Both the position numbers and the translations under genes were made by a program. From UBA947 sp031550975 (GTDB taxonomy: Bacteria > Cyanobacteriota > Vampirovibrionia > Gastranaerophilales > Gastranaerophilaceae): a stretch of 64,000 nucleotides of DNA. Every line of letters starts with the position of its first letter. Position 1 is the first letter of the stretch. Positions 26,357 through 34,816 of the stretch are shown piece by piece. The stretch spans positions 62,001 through 126,000 of the forward strand of contig JAVBOC010000001.1 in assembly GCA_031550975.1 (NCBI GenBank). The letters run 5' to 3'. Below the pieces are notes generated by a model, which did not search any database, was not told where the DNA came from, and saw only the letters and a program-made list of their open reading frames with translations.

Positions 26357-26794
26357 ATGATATTAAAAATAGAAAAACTGGCGCATAATAAAGAGTTGCC
26401 GCAGTATCAGACAGAGGGTGCGGCGGGGATGGATTTGTGTGCGGCGATTGAACAGGCTGTTGAATTGAAACCGCTTGAGCGCACTCTAATTCCGACGGGG
26501 ATTAAGATTGAACTTGAACACGGTTACGAGGCACAAATTCGTCCGCGCTCGGGACTATCTATTAAACACGGGATTACGCTCATTAACTGCGTCGGAACGA
26601 TTGACGAGGATTACCGCGGAGAGGTTTGCATTCCTGTTGTTAATCTATCAAACGAAACTTACGCAATCCAGCCAGGTGAGCGCGTTGCGCAGATGGTTAT
26701 CGCAAAAGTTGAGCGCGCACAAATTCAGGTTCACACAGAACTAACCGAAACCGTCCGCGGTGCCGGTGGATTTGGCTCAACGGGTAAGGCTTAA
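26357..26794 (+). CDS. dut: dUTP diphosphatase
   Basis: A 145-residue trimeric dUTPase hydrolysing dUTP to dUMP. All five motifs are present: GAAGMDLCA, IRPRSGLSIKHGI, CVGTIDEDYRGEV (with catalytic Asp), GERVAQMVI and RGAGGFGSTG. ATG 26357 is preceded by AAAAGGAGG. Confidence 0.96.
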   Translation: MILKIEKLAHNKELPQYQTEGAAGMDLCAAIEQAVELKPLERTLIPTGIKIELEHGYEAQIRPRSGLSIKHGITLINCVGTIDEDYRGEVCIPVVNLSNETYAIQPGERVAQMVIAKVERAQIQVHTELTETVRGAGGFGSTGKA

Positions 26795-26807
26795 GTCCCT
26801 CACTAGT

Positions 26808-26896
26808 GTCATGCTGAACTTGATTCAGCATCTAACCATTATTAAGGCTTACATAAGTCGTGTTAGTGCCAGATTCCGGATCAAGTCCGGAATGAC
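26808..26896. repeat. Dispersed palindromic repeat R2
   Basis: GTCATGCTGAACTTGATTCA at the left and GATCAAGTCCGGAATGAC at the right, just before the symporter promoter. Confidence 0.8.
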
Positions 26897-26913
26897 AAAA
26901 GAGGGTGTGTTCA

Positions 26914-26922
26914 TGCTACAAT
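26914..26922 (+). promoter_or_regulatory. Extended -10 for leaderless symporter transcript
   Basis: TG-C-TACAAT ends 6 nt before ATG 26929, which has no ribosome site. Confidence 0.6.
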
Positions 26923-26928
26923 AAACTA

Positions 26929-28434
26929 ATGAGTATAGATAGTGCAATAGACGGGTTTTTGGCGCCGATAGCCGACAAGATTTCAGGAGTTATTTTTGCC
27001 TCTGTGACAATTAATGGGGTCGAAATCCAGCTTTTGGTTGCGCTTTTGGTAATCGCTGCATTCTATTTTACTATCAGAACCAGATTTATTGGCGTTTGGG
27101 GTTTTAAACACGCGCTAAAACTCATTGCGGGGAATTTTAAACATAAAGAAACCTTAAAAAAGAAGAAAAAAGGGGAAGTTTCTTCTTTTCAAGCGTTATC
27201 TGCGACCATTTCAGCCTCGGCCGGAATCGGCAATGTCGCGGGTTCAGCGGCAGCCGTTTCAATCGGCGGTCCGGGGGTAATTTTTTGGATGGTTATGGCG
27301 GGATTTTTCTCTATGGCGCTAAAATTCGCTGAAGTCTTGCTCGGGCTAAAATTCAGACAGGTTAACGCTGATGGAACAGTCTCGGGCGGTCCGATGTATT
27401 ACATCACAAACGGTTTAAAGCATACAAAATTAGCGCCGATTGCGCCGCATTTGGGAAAAATTTACGCGGTGTGCGCGGTGTTTGCGATGATTGGCGGGTG
27501 GAACTTGTTCCAGATTAACGCGATGACAGCGCAGATTACCAACATCACGGGAGGAGCAGAAAGTTTCTTTGCCGATCGCGGATGGATTTTGGGGGCAATC
27601 GTTGCGGTTTTGACTTTTGTAACCGTAATTGGCGGGATTAAGAATATTGGTAAATTTACAGAAAAAGTTACCCCGACAATGTGCAGTTTGTACGTGCTTT
27701 CAGCGTTTACGATTTGCCTTGTTCATATTGGTGATATACCAGCAACCGCGATGCTTATTATAAAAGAGGCGTTCAAGCCGCAGGCGATTCAAGGCGGAAT
27801 GTTTGCGTGTATGTTATGGGGATTCCGTCGTGCGATGTTTGCTAACGAATCGGGCTTAGGAACTGCGCCGATTGCATTTTCGGCGGTTAAAACCAGCAAG
27901 CCTGTTGCACAAGCCTTTATCGCGATGTTGCAGCCGTTTGTCGATACCGTAATTGTCGGCAGCGCAACAGCCTTTGTTATTGTTGTATCCGGGGTTTACA
28001 AGAGCGCGCACGGGTTAGCCGGGATTGAATTAACCTCTCAGGCGTTTGCGAGCGTCTGTTCGTTCTTCCCGATTCTCTTAACAATTATGGCGAGCTTTTT
28101 TGTATTATCTACGATGTTTGTGGGCGCATATTACGGAAAAAATGCCTGGAATTTCCTCTTTGGTGAAACAAAATTGACAACGCGAACTTTTCAGGTAATA
28201 TATTGTTTGTGCATAGTTATTGGTTCAGCGATGAACTTTAAGAGCATAATTAATCTATCTGATGGATTTACTTTGTTCCTGGCTGTGCCAAACTTAATAG
28301 CGGTATTCATGTTATCAAATGTGATTATGAAGGAACTAAAAAAGTATTGTAGAAGATATAATGTGGGGCTGTTTGCCCGAGGAGAAAAGAAGAATGAAAG
28401 AGCAAATGTTGAGCGTTGTACAATCGAAGTGTGA
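26929..28434 (+). CDS. Sodium:alanine/glycine symporter (AGCS family)
   Basis: A 501-residue inner-membrane transporter moving alanine or glycine with sodium. About ten membrane helices are visible. Family signatures include ATISASAGIGNVAGSA near residue 95, GGPMYYI, and RRAMFANESGLGTAPIA near residue 300. The start at ATG 26929 (MSIDSAIDGFLAP) is preferred over an in-frame ATG at 26905 because a -10 element ends just upstream. The end overlaps the next gene by 41 bp. Confidence 0.92.
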   Translation: MSIDSAIDGFLAPIADKISGVIFASVTINGVEIQLLVALLVIAAFYFTIRTRFIGVWGFKHALKLIAGNFKHKETLKKKKKGEVSSFQALSATISASAGIGNVAGSAAAVSIGGPGVIFWMVMAGFFSMALKFAEVLLGLKFRQVNADGTVSGGPMYYITNGLKHTKLAPIAPHLGKIYAVCAVFAMIGGWNLFQINAMTAQITNITGGAESFFADRGWILGAIVAVLTFVTVIGGIKNIGKFTEKVTPTMCSLYVLSAFTICLVHIGDIPATAMLIIKEAFKPQAIQGGMFACMLWGFRRAMFANESGLGTAPIAFSAVKTSKPVAQAFIAMLQPFVDTVIVGSATAFVIVVSGVYKSAHGLAGIELTSQAFASVCSFFPILLTIMASFFVLSTMFVGAYYGKNAWNFLFGETKLTTRTFQVIYCLCIVIGSAMNFKSIINLSDGFTLFLAVPNLIAVFMLSNVIMKELKKYCRRYNVGLFARGEKKNERANVERCTIEV

Positions 28435-29050
28435 AAGCTGCAAGGCGTGTGGTTTGGCTGCGACTAGAAAAAACACGGTTTTTTCTGACGGTAACGCTAA
28501 AACTGCTAAAATCGTTTTAATTGGTGAAGCTCCTGGTGAAACCGAAGACGAATTGGGCAGACCGTTTGTTGGTCGTGCAGGACAGCTTTTGAATGAATTC
28601 TTGGCTGGTGCCGGAATTTCACGCGACGAAGATTTATATATCATCAACACTGTAAAATGCCGTCCGCCGCAAAACCGTGTTCCGTCTGATGTTGAAAAAG
28701 CGGCTTGTGCAAAATTCCTAGAAGCGCAAATCACTATTTTGAACCCGCGTGCGGTATTGCTTTGCGGAGCGACAGCGATGAAATCTTTTATTGAAGTAGA
28801 CAAAAAGACAACTATTTCAAAAGTTCGCGGACAGTGGCAAGATATTACTGTTGACGGAAAAACTTATCCGGCAATGGCGATTTTCCACCCGTCATACCTG
28901 CTCAGAAACCACTCTATGAAGGATGGTTCTCCGCGCAGACTTATGCAGCAAGACTTGAACGAAGTTAAGAACTCAAAGTTAAACGATGTTCAGCGTGATA
29001 TTCATACAATTAATGTTGCTAATAACAGCCAAGAACTAGCATTGGTTTAA
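28394..29050 (+). CDS. Uracil-DNA glycosylase, family 4 (iron-sulfur)
   Basis: A 218-residue DNA repair enzyme removing uracil. Cys13 and Cys16 (CESC) plus VKCRPP and AACAKF supply four ligands for a 4Fe-4S cluster. GEAPGETEDELGRPFVGRAG is motif 1 and HPSYLLRN near the end is motif 2. ATG 28394 follows GAGGAG inside the end of the symporter gene, so the two are probably coupled. A strong two-way terminator follows. Confidence 0.93.
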   Translation: MKEQMLSVVQSKCESCKACGLAATRKNTVFSDGNAKTAKIVLIGEAPGETEDELGRPFVGRAGQLLNEFLAGAGISRDEDLYIINTVKCRPPQNRVPSDVEKAACAKFLEAQITILNPRAVLLCGATAMKSFIEVDKKTTISKVRGQWQDITVDGKTYPAMAIFHPSYLLRNHSMKDGSPRRLMQQDLNEVKNSKLNDVQRDIHTINVANNSQELALV

Positions 29051-29076
29051 ACGTATAAAACTAAAACAAAATTATA

Positions 29077-29109
29077 AAAGAGCGGACTTCAAATAAAGTC
29101 CGCTCTTTT
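29077..29109 (+). terminator. Bidirectional terminator
   Basis: AAAGAGCGGACTT, loop CAAATA, AAGTCCGCTCTTT, a perfect 13-bp stem with A and T runs on both sides. It serves the glycosylase gene and the convergent pilin gene. Confidence 0.92.
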
Positions 29110-29125
29110 AGTTTCTATCTGTTAA

Positions 29126-30064
29126 TTATTTTATACACCGTGCGTGGCGATAGTTGTCACCAGCTACGCAAGTGCATATAATGCCGTTACCGGTTGTATT
29201 TTTTGGGTATAAACTACAAGCACGGCCTGCCATGCTGGTATGGGCTTCAGCCAACCAGTAATAGTCGCTGCAACTGTTTCCAGATTGGCAGTAATTCCAA
29301 ACGGACATGGCTTCTGTATTTTTTGGGCATAATGTGGTTGAAAGACCGATATCGAAACAATTACCATTTGTCCATTCGCCGGAAGGTAAGTGTATTCCTC
29401 CGCCTTGCGCGTCACATTTATTTTTAGCATCCTGCCAGTTAGCTGCTGAGAATTCGGGTCCTATGCACTTGCCGTTGCAACATCCCCAGCCTTCGGGACA
29501 TCCGTTACAGTTGCTTCCCGGGCATGAGCTGACGGTAGTTTTTCCAAGGTTGAAACCCCAGATGTCTTTTTCCATTTCGTTAGGGCCTTCGTTGCCGTTG
29601 GTGTCGTAGAGCATTGCTATACTGCAATCAGCTACTTCCTGCCCAAGTGAGGCAGGATCCAAGTTACAGTTCGGGTCGTAAGCTATAATAACATTAGCAC
29701 CGTTTACCAATTTAAAGGCTCTTGCCTCTCCGAAGCCATCGCCTGTGTTGAACTCCGAAACCTTATCGCTAACAAAGCAGTTGGCGAGGTCTGTCCCGCA
29801 ATCTTCTCCAACTTTCATGAAGTTTTTCAGCCCTTCGACGAAATTTCCGGTATTAGTATGACCGGTCAATCTTCCGCGTGCGTGCATTTGGCTGACTGCT
29901 TCAAACATGCGGTTTTTAAATACCTTGTTTGCTGTGTCCCAGCGTTCTTGCTGCCAATTTTTCATTAGTGCGGGGATAGTTAGCGCTGCAACAATACCAA
30001 TGACTCCGAGTACAATTAGCACTTCAGCTAAAGTGAAGCCTTCCTTTGTAAGATATTTTTTCAT
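29126..30064 (-). CDS. Type IV pilin-like / pseudopilin protein
   Basis: A 312-residue protein with a class III-type leader: MKKYLTKEG then FTLAEVLIVLGVIGIVAAL, a type IV prepilin N-terminus with the conserved Glu five residues after the cut. ATG 30064 follows AAAGGAG. The C-terminal part has many Cys (SSCPGSNCNGCPEGWGCCNG and others), suggesting a disulfide-rich head, followed by a segment ending CTCVAGDNYRHARC. The length is large for a pilin, so it may be a tip or minor component. Confidence 0.85.
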   Translation of the reverse strand: MKKYLTKEGFTLAEVLIVLGVIGIVAALTIPALMKNWQQERWDTANKVFKNRMFEAVSQMHARGRLTGHTNTGNFVEGLKNFMKVGEDCGTDLANCFVSDKVSEFNTGDGFGEARAFKLVNGANVIIAYDPNCNLDPASLGQEVADCSIAMLYDTNGNEGPNEMEKDIWGFNLGKTTVSSCPGSNCNGCPEGWGCCNGKCIGPEFSAANWQDAKNKCDAQGGGIHLPSGEWTNGNCFDIGLSTTLCPKNTEAMSVWNYCQSGNSCSDYYWLAEAHTSMAGRACSLYPKNTTGNGIICTCVAGDNYRHARCIK

Positions 30065-30129
30065 CCCAATTCTCCTTTTATGCATATTCATGTATTATAC
30101 CCAGTTTTGCAAAAAATGTAAACGGGATG

Positions 30130-31377
30130 TTATGCTTGGTTCGAGATACGCTTGCGGTCGCCTTCGATTCCGGGTTCAAGTTTTGTGCCAAGGAATTTTT
30201 CGCGGAATGCAAACTGGGCTTTTGGCAACCCGTATGCGAGTAAGATACTGCTCACAACAACGTTAGTTAAGACGTTAAAATATTTTAAACCTTTAGCTTT
30301 TTTTAGAGCTTGTGCGACATCTTTGCCGGAAGTGCTGTCGGCAAAGATTGCTATCGCGTCACGGAATTTGCCGAGGTCTTTAACGTCCACCCAGGCGCGC
30401 GGGTCGCGGACTTCTCTTTCAATCCCTTTTATCATTTTCACTTTGTTGAATTTTTTAGCGTAAGTTACAAACAGACTGTCAGGGTTGTTGTCAATAAATT
30501 TAAATAAGTCTTCTGCTGAAGCTGATTTTGGCAATTCTAGTTTACCGTTTTTAATCTGCTCGCGGAAGGCGCCATCAGCAAGGATTATCGGGTCGATATT
30601 TGTGCCGGTAATCCCGTCAAGTCCTTTTGCAATCCATTTTGGGGCAACGAAGTTTAAGAACAACATTCCCGCCATCTTGAATTCTGTGTCCCAAAAAGCA
30701 TCGCGGTTACGTGCGGTTGCGCCGCGGCCCACAGCATAACCCCCGTCAACAAAAATCATTTTTGTTTGCGGGGAGCAGTTTGCAATCGCTGCAACGATGT
30801 TGCTTGAACCGAACGAAGGCTTAGTCTTGTCTGCTTTTTTTGCATTTTCTATTTGTGCTGTCTTGCGTCTTGCTTCCTCAAGTTTTTTAGCGGTTGACGC
30901 AAAGATTAGTTTTGGGATAACCCAGCCCATTAAGACAATCGGGATAAGTGTCGCGGCGGTGAATTTGCCGGCGATATATTTTTGGAAAAGCCCGCTTTTT
31001 GCTTTTACTTTGCTCAGATCGTCAAGAATTTCTGGTGCGACTTTGCCCTTAAACTCTTTAAAGTTTCGCTCAATACCTTGATACCCGTCGTCTTTAAACA
31101 GTTTCATATTAACATCGGAATTGAATCCGCGGCGAGCGATTATTTTTTTTGCAATCTTGTCTACGAGTGGAATACCGCCGAGCCACACTGCTGAAACCGC
31201 GTATTCATCAATCAGACGCTCGCGCGCTGCAAGATATGCGATATTTTTATCCTGTTTTTCGTTCTGGTTGTATGTTAGAACAACCTTTGTCGGGATTTCT
31301 ATTCCACAGTCCCTGACTAGTAACGGGTAAATGCTATTGTTGTTTCCTATTGCTGATATTATTTTTGCTATTGTCAT
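30130..31377 (-). CDS. Uncharacterised membrane protein under a His-codon leader
   Basis: A 415-residue protein of no recognised family. It has several hydrophobic segments: ALWLGG-like around residue 62-72, LIPIVLMGWVIPKLIFA near 145-160, MLFLNFVAPKWI near 237, and VVVSSILLAYGLP near the end. Between them are basic and helical stretches with a Gly-rich box (DGGYAVGRGATARNRDAFWD, about 212-232). The gene is preceded by a promoter, a 23-codon leader with six His codons, and overlapping hairpins (31415-31616), so expression may answer to histidine supply. A transport or envelope role would fit, but nothing in the sequence proves it. Confidence 0.6.
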   Translation of the reverse strand: MTIAKIISAIGNNNSIYPLLVRDCGIEIPTKVVLTYNQNEKQDKNIAYLAARERLIDEYAVSAVWLGGIPLVDKIAKKIIARRGFNSDVNMKLFKDDGYQGIERNFKEFKGKVAPEILDDLSKVKAKSGLFQKYIAGKFTAATLIPIVLMGWVIPKLIFASTAKKLEEARRKTAQIENAKKADKTKPSFGSSNIVAAIANCSPQTKMIFVDGGYAVGRGATARNRDAFWDTEFKMAGMLFLNFVAPKWIAKGLDGITGTNIDPIILADGAFREQIKNGKLELPKSASAEDLFKFIDNNPDSLFVTYAKKFNKVKMIKGIEREVRDPRAWVDVKDLGKFRDAIAIFADSTSGKDVAQALKKAKGLKYFNVLTNVVVSSILLAYGLPKAQFAFREKFLGTKLEPGIEGDRKRISNQA

Positions 31378-31414
31378 TTTTTTAATTCTCCAATTCTTTT
31401 TTTTCTAACTAAAA

Positions 31415-31442
31415 CAGCCCCTGATCTCTCTCAGAAAGGCTG
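31415..31442 (-). terminator. Candidate attenuator hairpin
   Basis: On the minus strand CAGCCU-UU-CUGA, loop GAGAGA, UCAG-GGGCUG, followed by UUUUAGUU. Its 5-prime arm (31441-31432) is also complementary to leader positions 31516-31507 (AGCCUUUCUG with CAGGAAGGCU), extendable to 14 pairs including two G-U, so the two structures exclude each other. Confidence 0.6.
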
Positions 31443-31496
31443 CCTCGTTATATTTTAAAGAATTGAATTAAATGTTTTTCCTCTCACACATGCAAA

Positions 31497-31568
31497 TCAA
31501 CCCCATAGCCTTCCTGAAAGTCTATGATGGTGATGATGATGTAATTGTGAAACATTTAAATTGAACAT
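31497..31568 (-). CDS. Histidine-rich leader peptide (23 residues)
   Basis: ATG 31568 to TGA 31497. The peptide starts MFNLNVSQL, continues with six consecutive His (CAT CAT CAT CAC CAT CAT) and ends RLSGRLWG. AAGGAAATAGAA precedes the ATG, and a TTGACA promoter lies 20 bp further up. The His run sits just before the segment that can pair with the terminator arm, the same order as in known amino-acid biosynthetic leaders (for example HisL). It is unusual that the downstream gene is not a histidine biosynthetic gene. Confidence 0.65.
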   Translation of the reverse strand: MFNLNVSQLHHHHHHRLSGRLWG

Positions 31569-31587
31569 TTCTATTTCCTTTTTAGTT

Positions 31588-31616
31588 ATCCTAACAACAA
31601 AACTGTTGCTTGTCAA
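31588..31616 (-). promoter_or_regulatory. Strong promoter of the leader-controlled transcript
   Basis: Minus strand TTGACA (31616-31611), 17-bp spacer, TG-T-TAGGAT (hexamer 31593-31588), about 12 bp before the expected transcript start region of the leader ORF. Confidence 0.75.
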
Positions 31617-31692
31617 TTGTATCAAAAACGGTAAACTTTATTTTTTGCGCCTTATCCCTTGATAATGTAACAAAAATTCATACACTAAGCAC

Positions 31693-32985
31693 TTAATGCT
31701 TTTTTGCCAAAGTGGCAGCAGGTATCTTGTTGTCGAGCTTAAAGCCAAATATATTTTCATCTTTCGGGTTGCTCTGTGCAATCATCGAGCCGCCGTGTTT
31801 TTCTATTATTTGGCGTGAAAGATAAAGTCCCAATCCGATTCCGACCTTGTTATATTTAGATTTATGAGTAACATATTTGCTAAACAAATCTTTCATAACA
31901 GCCGGCGGAATATATGTGCTGGTGTTTTTGATTAAATATTCAGTCATTCCATTCGAATTTTGTATTATTTCAATTAATACATTGGAATTCTCTTTTGCAT
32001 AAGCAATGCTGTTTGATAACAGGTTCATAATTACTCTTTTTATTTGCATTTTGTCAGCGCGAATAATTCCGCTGCCCAAGTGCGGTTTGATAATAACAAC
32101 AATATGCTTATCTCGGGCAAAATAATCGACCTCTTTACAAACTTCTGTTGTAAGTTCAACAATATCAAACTCAGTATGGTCCAATTCTATCCCGTTATCT
32201 TCATATCTGTATGTTGAGAGAATTGTAGAAATCATATCAAGCATGTAGTTACAAGAATCAAGAGTTAGTTGAGAGATCTCTTTTTGTTCAGGAGTAAGTT
32301 CTCCCAAACTCCCATTTAATAAAAGTTCAAGCGAGCGGATTTGAGCCAAGGTAGGAACCTTTAAATCATGCGTCAGCGTTGCTATATAAGTCTCTTTTTG
32401 CTTTGCAATATCCATTTCAGCTTCAATATCATCCATAGTGGTAACCATACCAAATAATTCACCGTTTTCATTAAGAATAGGCGATCTGTTTATTCTATAC
32501 CAGGTCGGCGGATTATCAAGAATTGCCAATTTGCGTACATAATTTACCGAAGACAGAGTGTCTAAAACTCTCCTTTCTTCTTCTATAGATTCTTCGGTGT
32601 GATATTTTATTAAATGTGCCATAGCTTCTCTGGGAGCTTCTTCTTCCGGACATTTGAAGGTTTCAGCAAACTTTCTGTTACCGCGTATGTAGCGGCCTTC
32701 AGAATCTTGCAAAAAAGTCATAATTGGAAGATTGTTCAATATAGCCGTAATCTTGCTTTTTTTCTTGATAATATCTTTTCGTAGTTTTGCATCTTCAGCG
32801 TTCTGCCTGATAAATTTTCTCAACAGTACAAAGTTTTCAATATTAGTTGCTACCAACAATGTAGACAAAACTATCATAGTAGCCATTGCTTCCGTTACAG
32901 GAGTGTTGCGTACTATGAAAATCATTATCAGAACAAGCAGAATATAATATGTAATTTTTATTTTTGTTTTATTTGTTTTATACAT
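31693..32985 (-). CDS. Membrane PAS sensor histidine kinase
   Basis: A 430-residue two-component sensor. Two N-terminal membrane helices (about residues 10-50) are followed by a helix, a PAS domain (LPIMTFLQDSEGRYIRGNRKF onwards, residues about 85-190), a dimerisation helix with the phosphorylated His in LTHDLKVP (about residue 206), and an ATPase domain with NLLSNSIAYA (N box) and GIGLGLYLSRQI (G box). ATG 32985 is chosen because TATAAT at 33014-33019 lies just upstream; an in-frame TTG at 33036 precedes that element. No response regulator is adjacent, so its partner is elsewhere. Confidence 0.88.
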   Translation of the reverse strand: MYKTNKTKIKITYYILLVLIMIFIVRNTPVTEAMATMIVLSTLLVATNIENFVLLRKFIRQNAEDAKLRKDIIKKKSKITAILNNLPIMTFLQDSEGRYIRGNRKFAETFKCPEEEAPREAMAHLIKYHTEESIEEERRVLDTLSSVNYVRKLAILDNPPTWYRINRSPILNENGELFGMVTTMDDIEAEMDIAKQKETYIATLTHDLKVPTLAQIRSLELLLNGSLGELTPEQKEISQLTLDSCNYMLDMISTILSTYRYEDNGIELDHTEFDIVELTTEVCKEVDYFARDKHIVVIIKPHLGSGIIRADKMQIKRVIMNLLSNSIAYAKENSNVLIEIIQNSNGMTEYLIKNTSTYIPPAVMKDLFSKYVTHKSKYNKVGIGLGLYLSRQIIEKHGGSMIAQSNPKDENIFGFKLDNKIPAATLAKKH

Positions 32986-33042
32986 GCGCCATTTAATTCC
33001 GAGTTGATATTTAATTATATCCCCGTTTTGCTCCAAGTGTAT

Positions 33043-33079
33043 ATAACCCGATTGGCTAATATTTAATCAATCGGGTTAT
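33043..33079 (-). terminator. Hairpin downstream of ppiC
   Basis: ATAACCCGATTG pairs perfectly with CAATCGGGTTAT (12 bp, 13-nt loop). The T run is weak, so it may stabilise the transcript end rather than stop transcription. Confidence 0.5.
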
Positions 33080-33119
33080 GACGTGCCCATAACCACAAGG
33101 TCTTTGCTTGTTTACGTTG

Positions 33120-33464
33120 TTACTTTTTGCTATCAACAATAATTAAATGGTAGCCAAAATCGGTTTTAATAGGTTCGGAAACCACTCCGATTGGCAGGCT
33201 GAAAGCTGCGGCTTCAAAAGGCTTAACCATTTGTCCGCGACCGAAACAGCCAAGGCTTCCGCCCTGTTGCCCGGACGGGCATTGAGAATAGTTTTTCGCG
33301 TAATATCCGAAACTTCCGCCATCGTCAATGGCTTTTTTAATCTGGATTGCTTGCGCCTGATCTTTGACTAAAATGTGCCGTGCACAAACATAACTCGCTT
33401 CAGCAAAAGCCGCTGCGCTAATCATAAAAATTGACATAAAAACTAAAAATAATTTTTTAAACAT
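33120..33464 (-). CDS. Exported parvulin-type peptidyl-prolyl isomerase
   Basis: A 114-residue protein made of a signal peptide (LFLVFMSIFMISAAAFA) and a single parvulin domain: ARHILVKDQAQA, GSFGYYAKNYSQCPSG, GGSLGCFGRGQMVKPFEAAA and DFGYHLIIVD. It would help fold exported proteins by proline isomerisation. It is much smaller than SurA or PrsA because flanking chaperone domains are missing. Confidence 0.9.
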   Translation of the reverse strand: MFKKLFLVFMSIFMISAAAFAEASYVCARHILVKDQAQAIQIKKAIDDGGSFGYYAKNYSQCPSGQQGGSLGCFGRGQMVKPFEAAAFSLPIGVVSEPIKTDFGYHLIIVDSKK

Positions 33465-33508
33465 GTTATCTATCTCCTCTGCCTTCTTTGTATTATATAT
33501 TGTTTACC

Positions 33509-34723
33509 CTATTTAAACAACTGCTTATAGGTAATCCAACCGGACATAACGTGTTGAACGTTATCAATTTGGACTCGTGCAGCTTCAGGCTTTGCGGTCT
33601 TGCTCTGCCAGTCAATTCCTGTCGGGATTCCGCCTTTGAGTTTACCTGTTTTAATTTGATGGCGGCTCTCAAACTCGGAACTTAAATAAATAGCCTGCAT
33701 AACTTTTGCTTTTAATTCCTCGTCTTCTGTTACGTTAAAAATCGCGACCATACCTTCAATAATCGTGCCGATGCTGCTTGGACGAAGGTTATTTTTGTAT
33801 CCTCCGACATCGGGTGAACGTCTGTCTTTTATCAGGCGCGGCAGTATTGAATTTGCCGTTTGCGCCGCGTAACTTTGCAGCAAAGTCTTTTCTTTTTTGC
33901 TAAGTCCGTTGTTTGGAGTTTCAAACAACTTTTGGATTGCAAGCATTGCCCGGTAGTCAAACGGAATTTTTGTCCCACTATCTTTTGCGCCATTAGCAAG
34001 ATAAAGCAGACTTTTTTTTGCTGAATTTAGCCAAGTTTTTTGCGGGTCGACTTCATATAGATATAAAAGTCCGAGCGCGCATTCGCCGGGATAATGTATT
34101 GAGTTAGGACTCTCATTAACTTTTTTCTTTGTTAAATCATATTTAACATATAGGCTGCCATCGGGTTTTTGCATGTAAATTACAAAATTAGCAAGCCCGC
34201 GTAATTGTTCAATATCGACTTTACCCTCCGGATAAAGATTTGATAAGGCTACAAGTGCAAGCCCTGTTGCGCCGACTTTTGCCTGAACTGTTTTTAGCCC
34301 TTCTTCTTCGGGGATGGAGACAACAGCATAGATTGTAGTCGGTTTTTTGCCCGTTGTTTCGAGTTTAGGGATTCTTTTTATATAATTATCAATTAAATAC
34401 TGTGAAGCTTTTAGTCTTTTTTCTTTTAGTCTGTCATTTTTTAAATATTTTTCGCACAAGTACATTGAGTAAAGCATTCCGGCATGACGCGAAACATTAT
34501 ATTCCTTTTTGTCATATTGCGCGGGTTTTAAATATTTTACATAAACAAAACGACCACTTGGCTCGACGGCACCGTCAACATAGTCCATCGCAAGCCCTAT
34601 TGCACTGTCAATATCAATAGTGGCAGCGTGTGCTGCATTGTGACTGCCAAAAATCAGATGCCAGACAAGAGCGCCCGAAAACAATGCGAAAGCTGTTATT
34701 GCAATAATAATATTTTTGAGCAT
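33509..34723 (-). CDS. Secreted helical-repeat (alpha/alpha toroid-like) protein, unknown function
   Basis: A 404-residue protein with an N-terminal signal or anchor helix (IIIAITAFALFSGALVW). The rest is built from repeated helix pairs with motifs such as SRHAGMLYSMYLCEKYLK, ATGLALVALSNLY, PGECALGLLYLYEV and SSIGTIIEGMVAIF, like (alpha/alpha)6 barrels of glycosidases and related proteins. Catalytic residues cannot be assigned. TG-A-TATAAT ends 6 nt before ATG 34723, so the message is probably leaderless. Confidence 0.55.
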   Translation of the reverse strand: MLKNIIIAITAFALFSGALVWHLIFGSHNAAHAATIDIDSAIGLAMDYVDGAVEPSGRFVYVKYLKPAQYDKKEYNVSRHAGMLYSMYLCEKYLKNDRLKEKRLKASQYLIDNYIKRIPKLETTGKKPTTIYAVVSIPEEEGLKTVQAKVGATGLALVALSNLYPEGKVDIEQLRGLANFVIYMQKPDGSLYVKYDLTKKKVNESPNSIHYPGECALGLLYLYEVDPQKTWLNSAKKSLLYLANGAKDSGTKIPFDYRAMLAIQKLFETPNNGLSKKEKTLLQSYAAQTANSILPRLIKDRRSPDVGGYKNNLRPSSIGTIIEGMVAIFNVTEDEELKAKVMQAIYLSSEFESRHQIKTGKLKGGIPTGIDWQSKTAKPEAARVQIDNVQHVMSGWITYKQLFK

Positions 34724-34729
34724 GTTATG

Positions 34730-34738
34730 ATTATATCA
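34730..34738 (-). promoter_or_regulatory. Extended -10 for leaderless toroid-protein transcript
   Basis: TG-A-TATAAT on the minus strand, 6 nt before ATG 34723. No ribosome site is present. Confidence 0.6.
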
Positions 34739-34816
34739 TGGGCGAACGAATGAGCCAAATAAAAAAGCTCGCTTTTAGATTTGCGAGTGAGAGAAGTCCA
34801 AAAGACCGGAGGTCTT

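Larger units (their letters stand above)
31378..31692. other. Leader region of the 415-residue membrane protein gene
   Basis: 315 bp between that gene and the histidine kinase stop. On the minus strand it contains a promoter (31588-31616), the leader ORF (31497-31568), an antiterminator pair and a terminator hairpin (31415-31442). Confidence 0.75.

Noticed and set aside
31531..31550. Six His codons as a cloning His-tag or vector contamination
   Set aside because: The run sits between a native-looking promoter and a matching attenuator, with no vector sequence around it, and the downstream bases pair specifically with the terminator arm.
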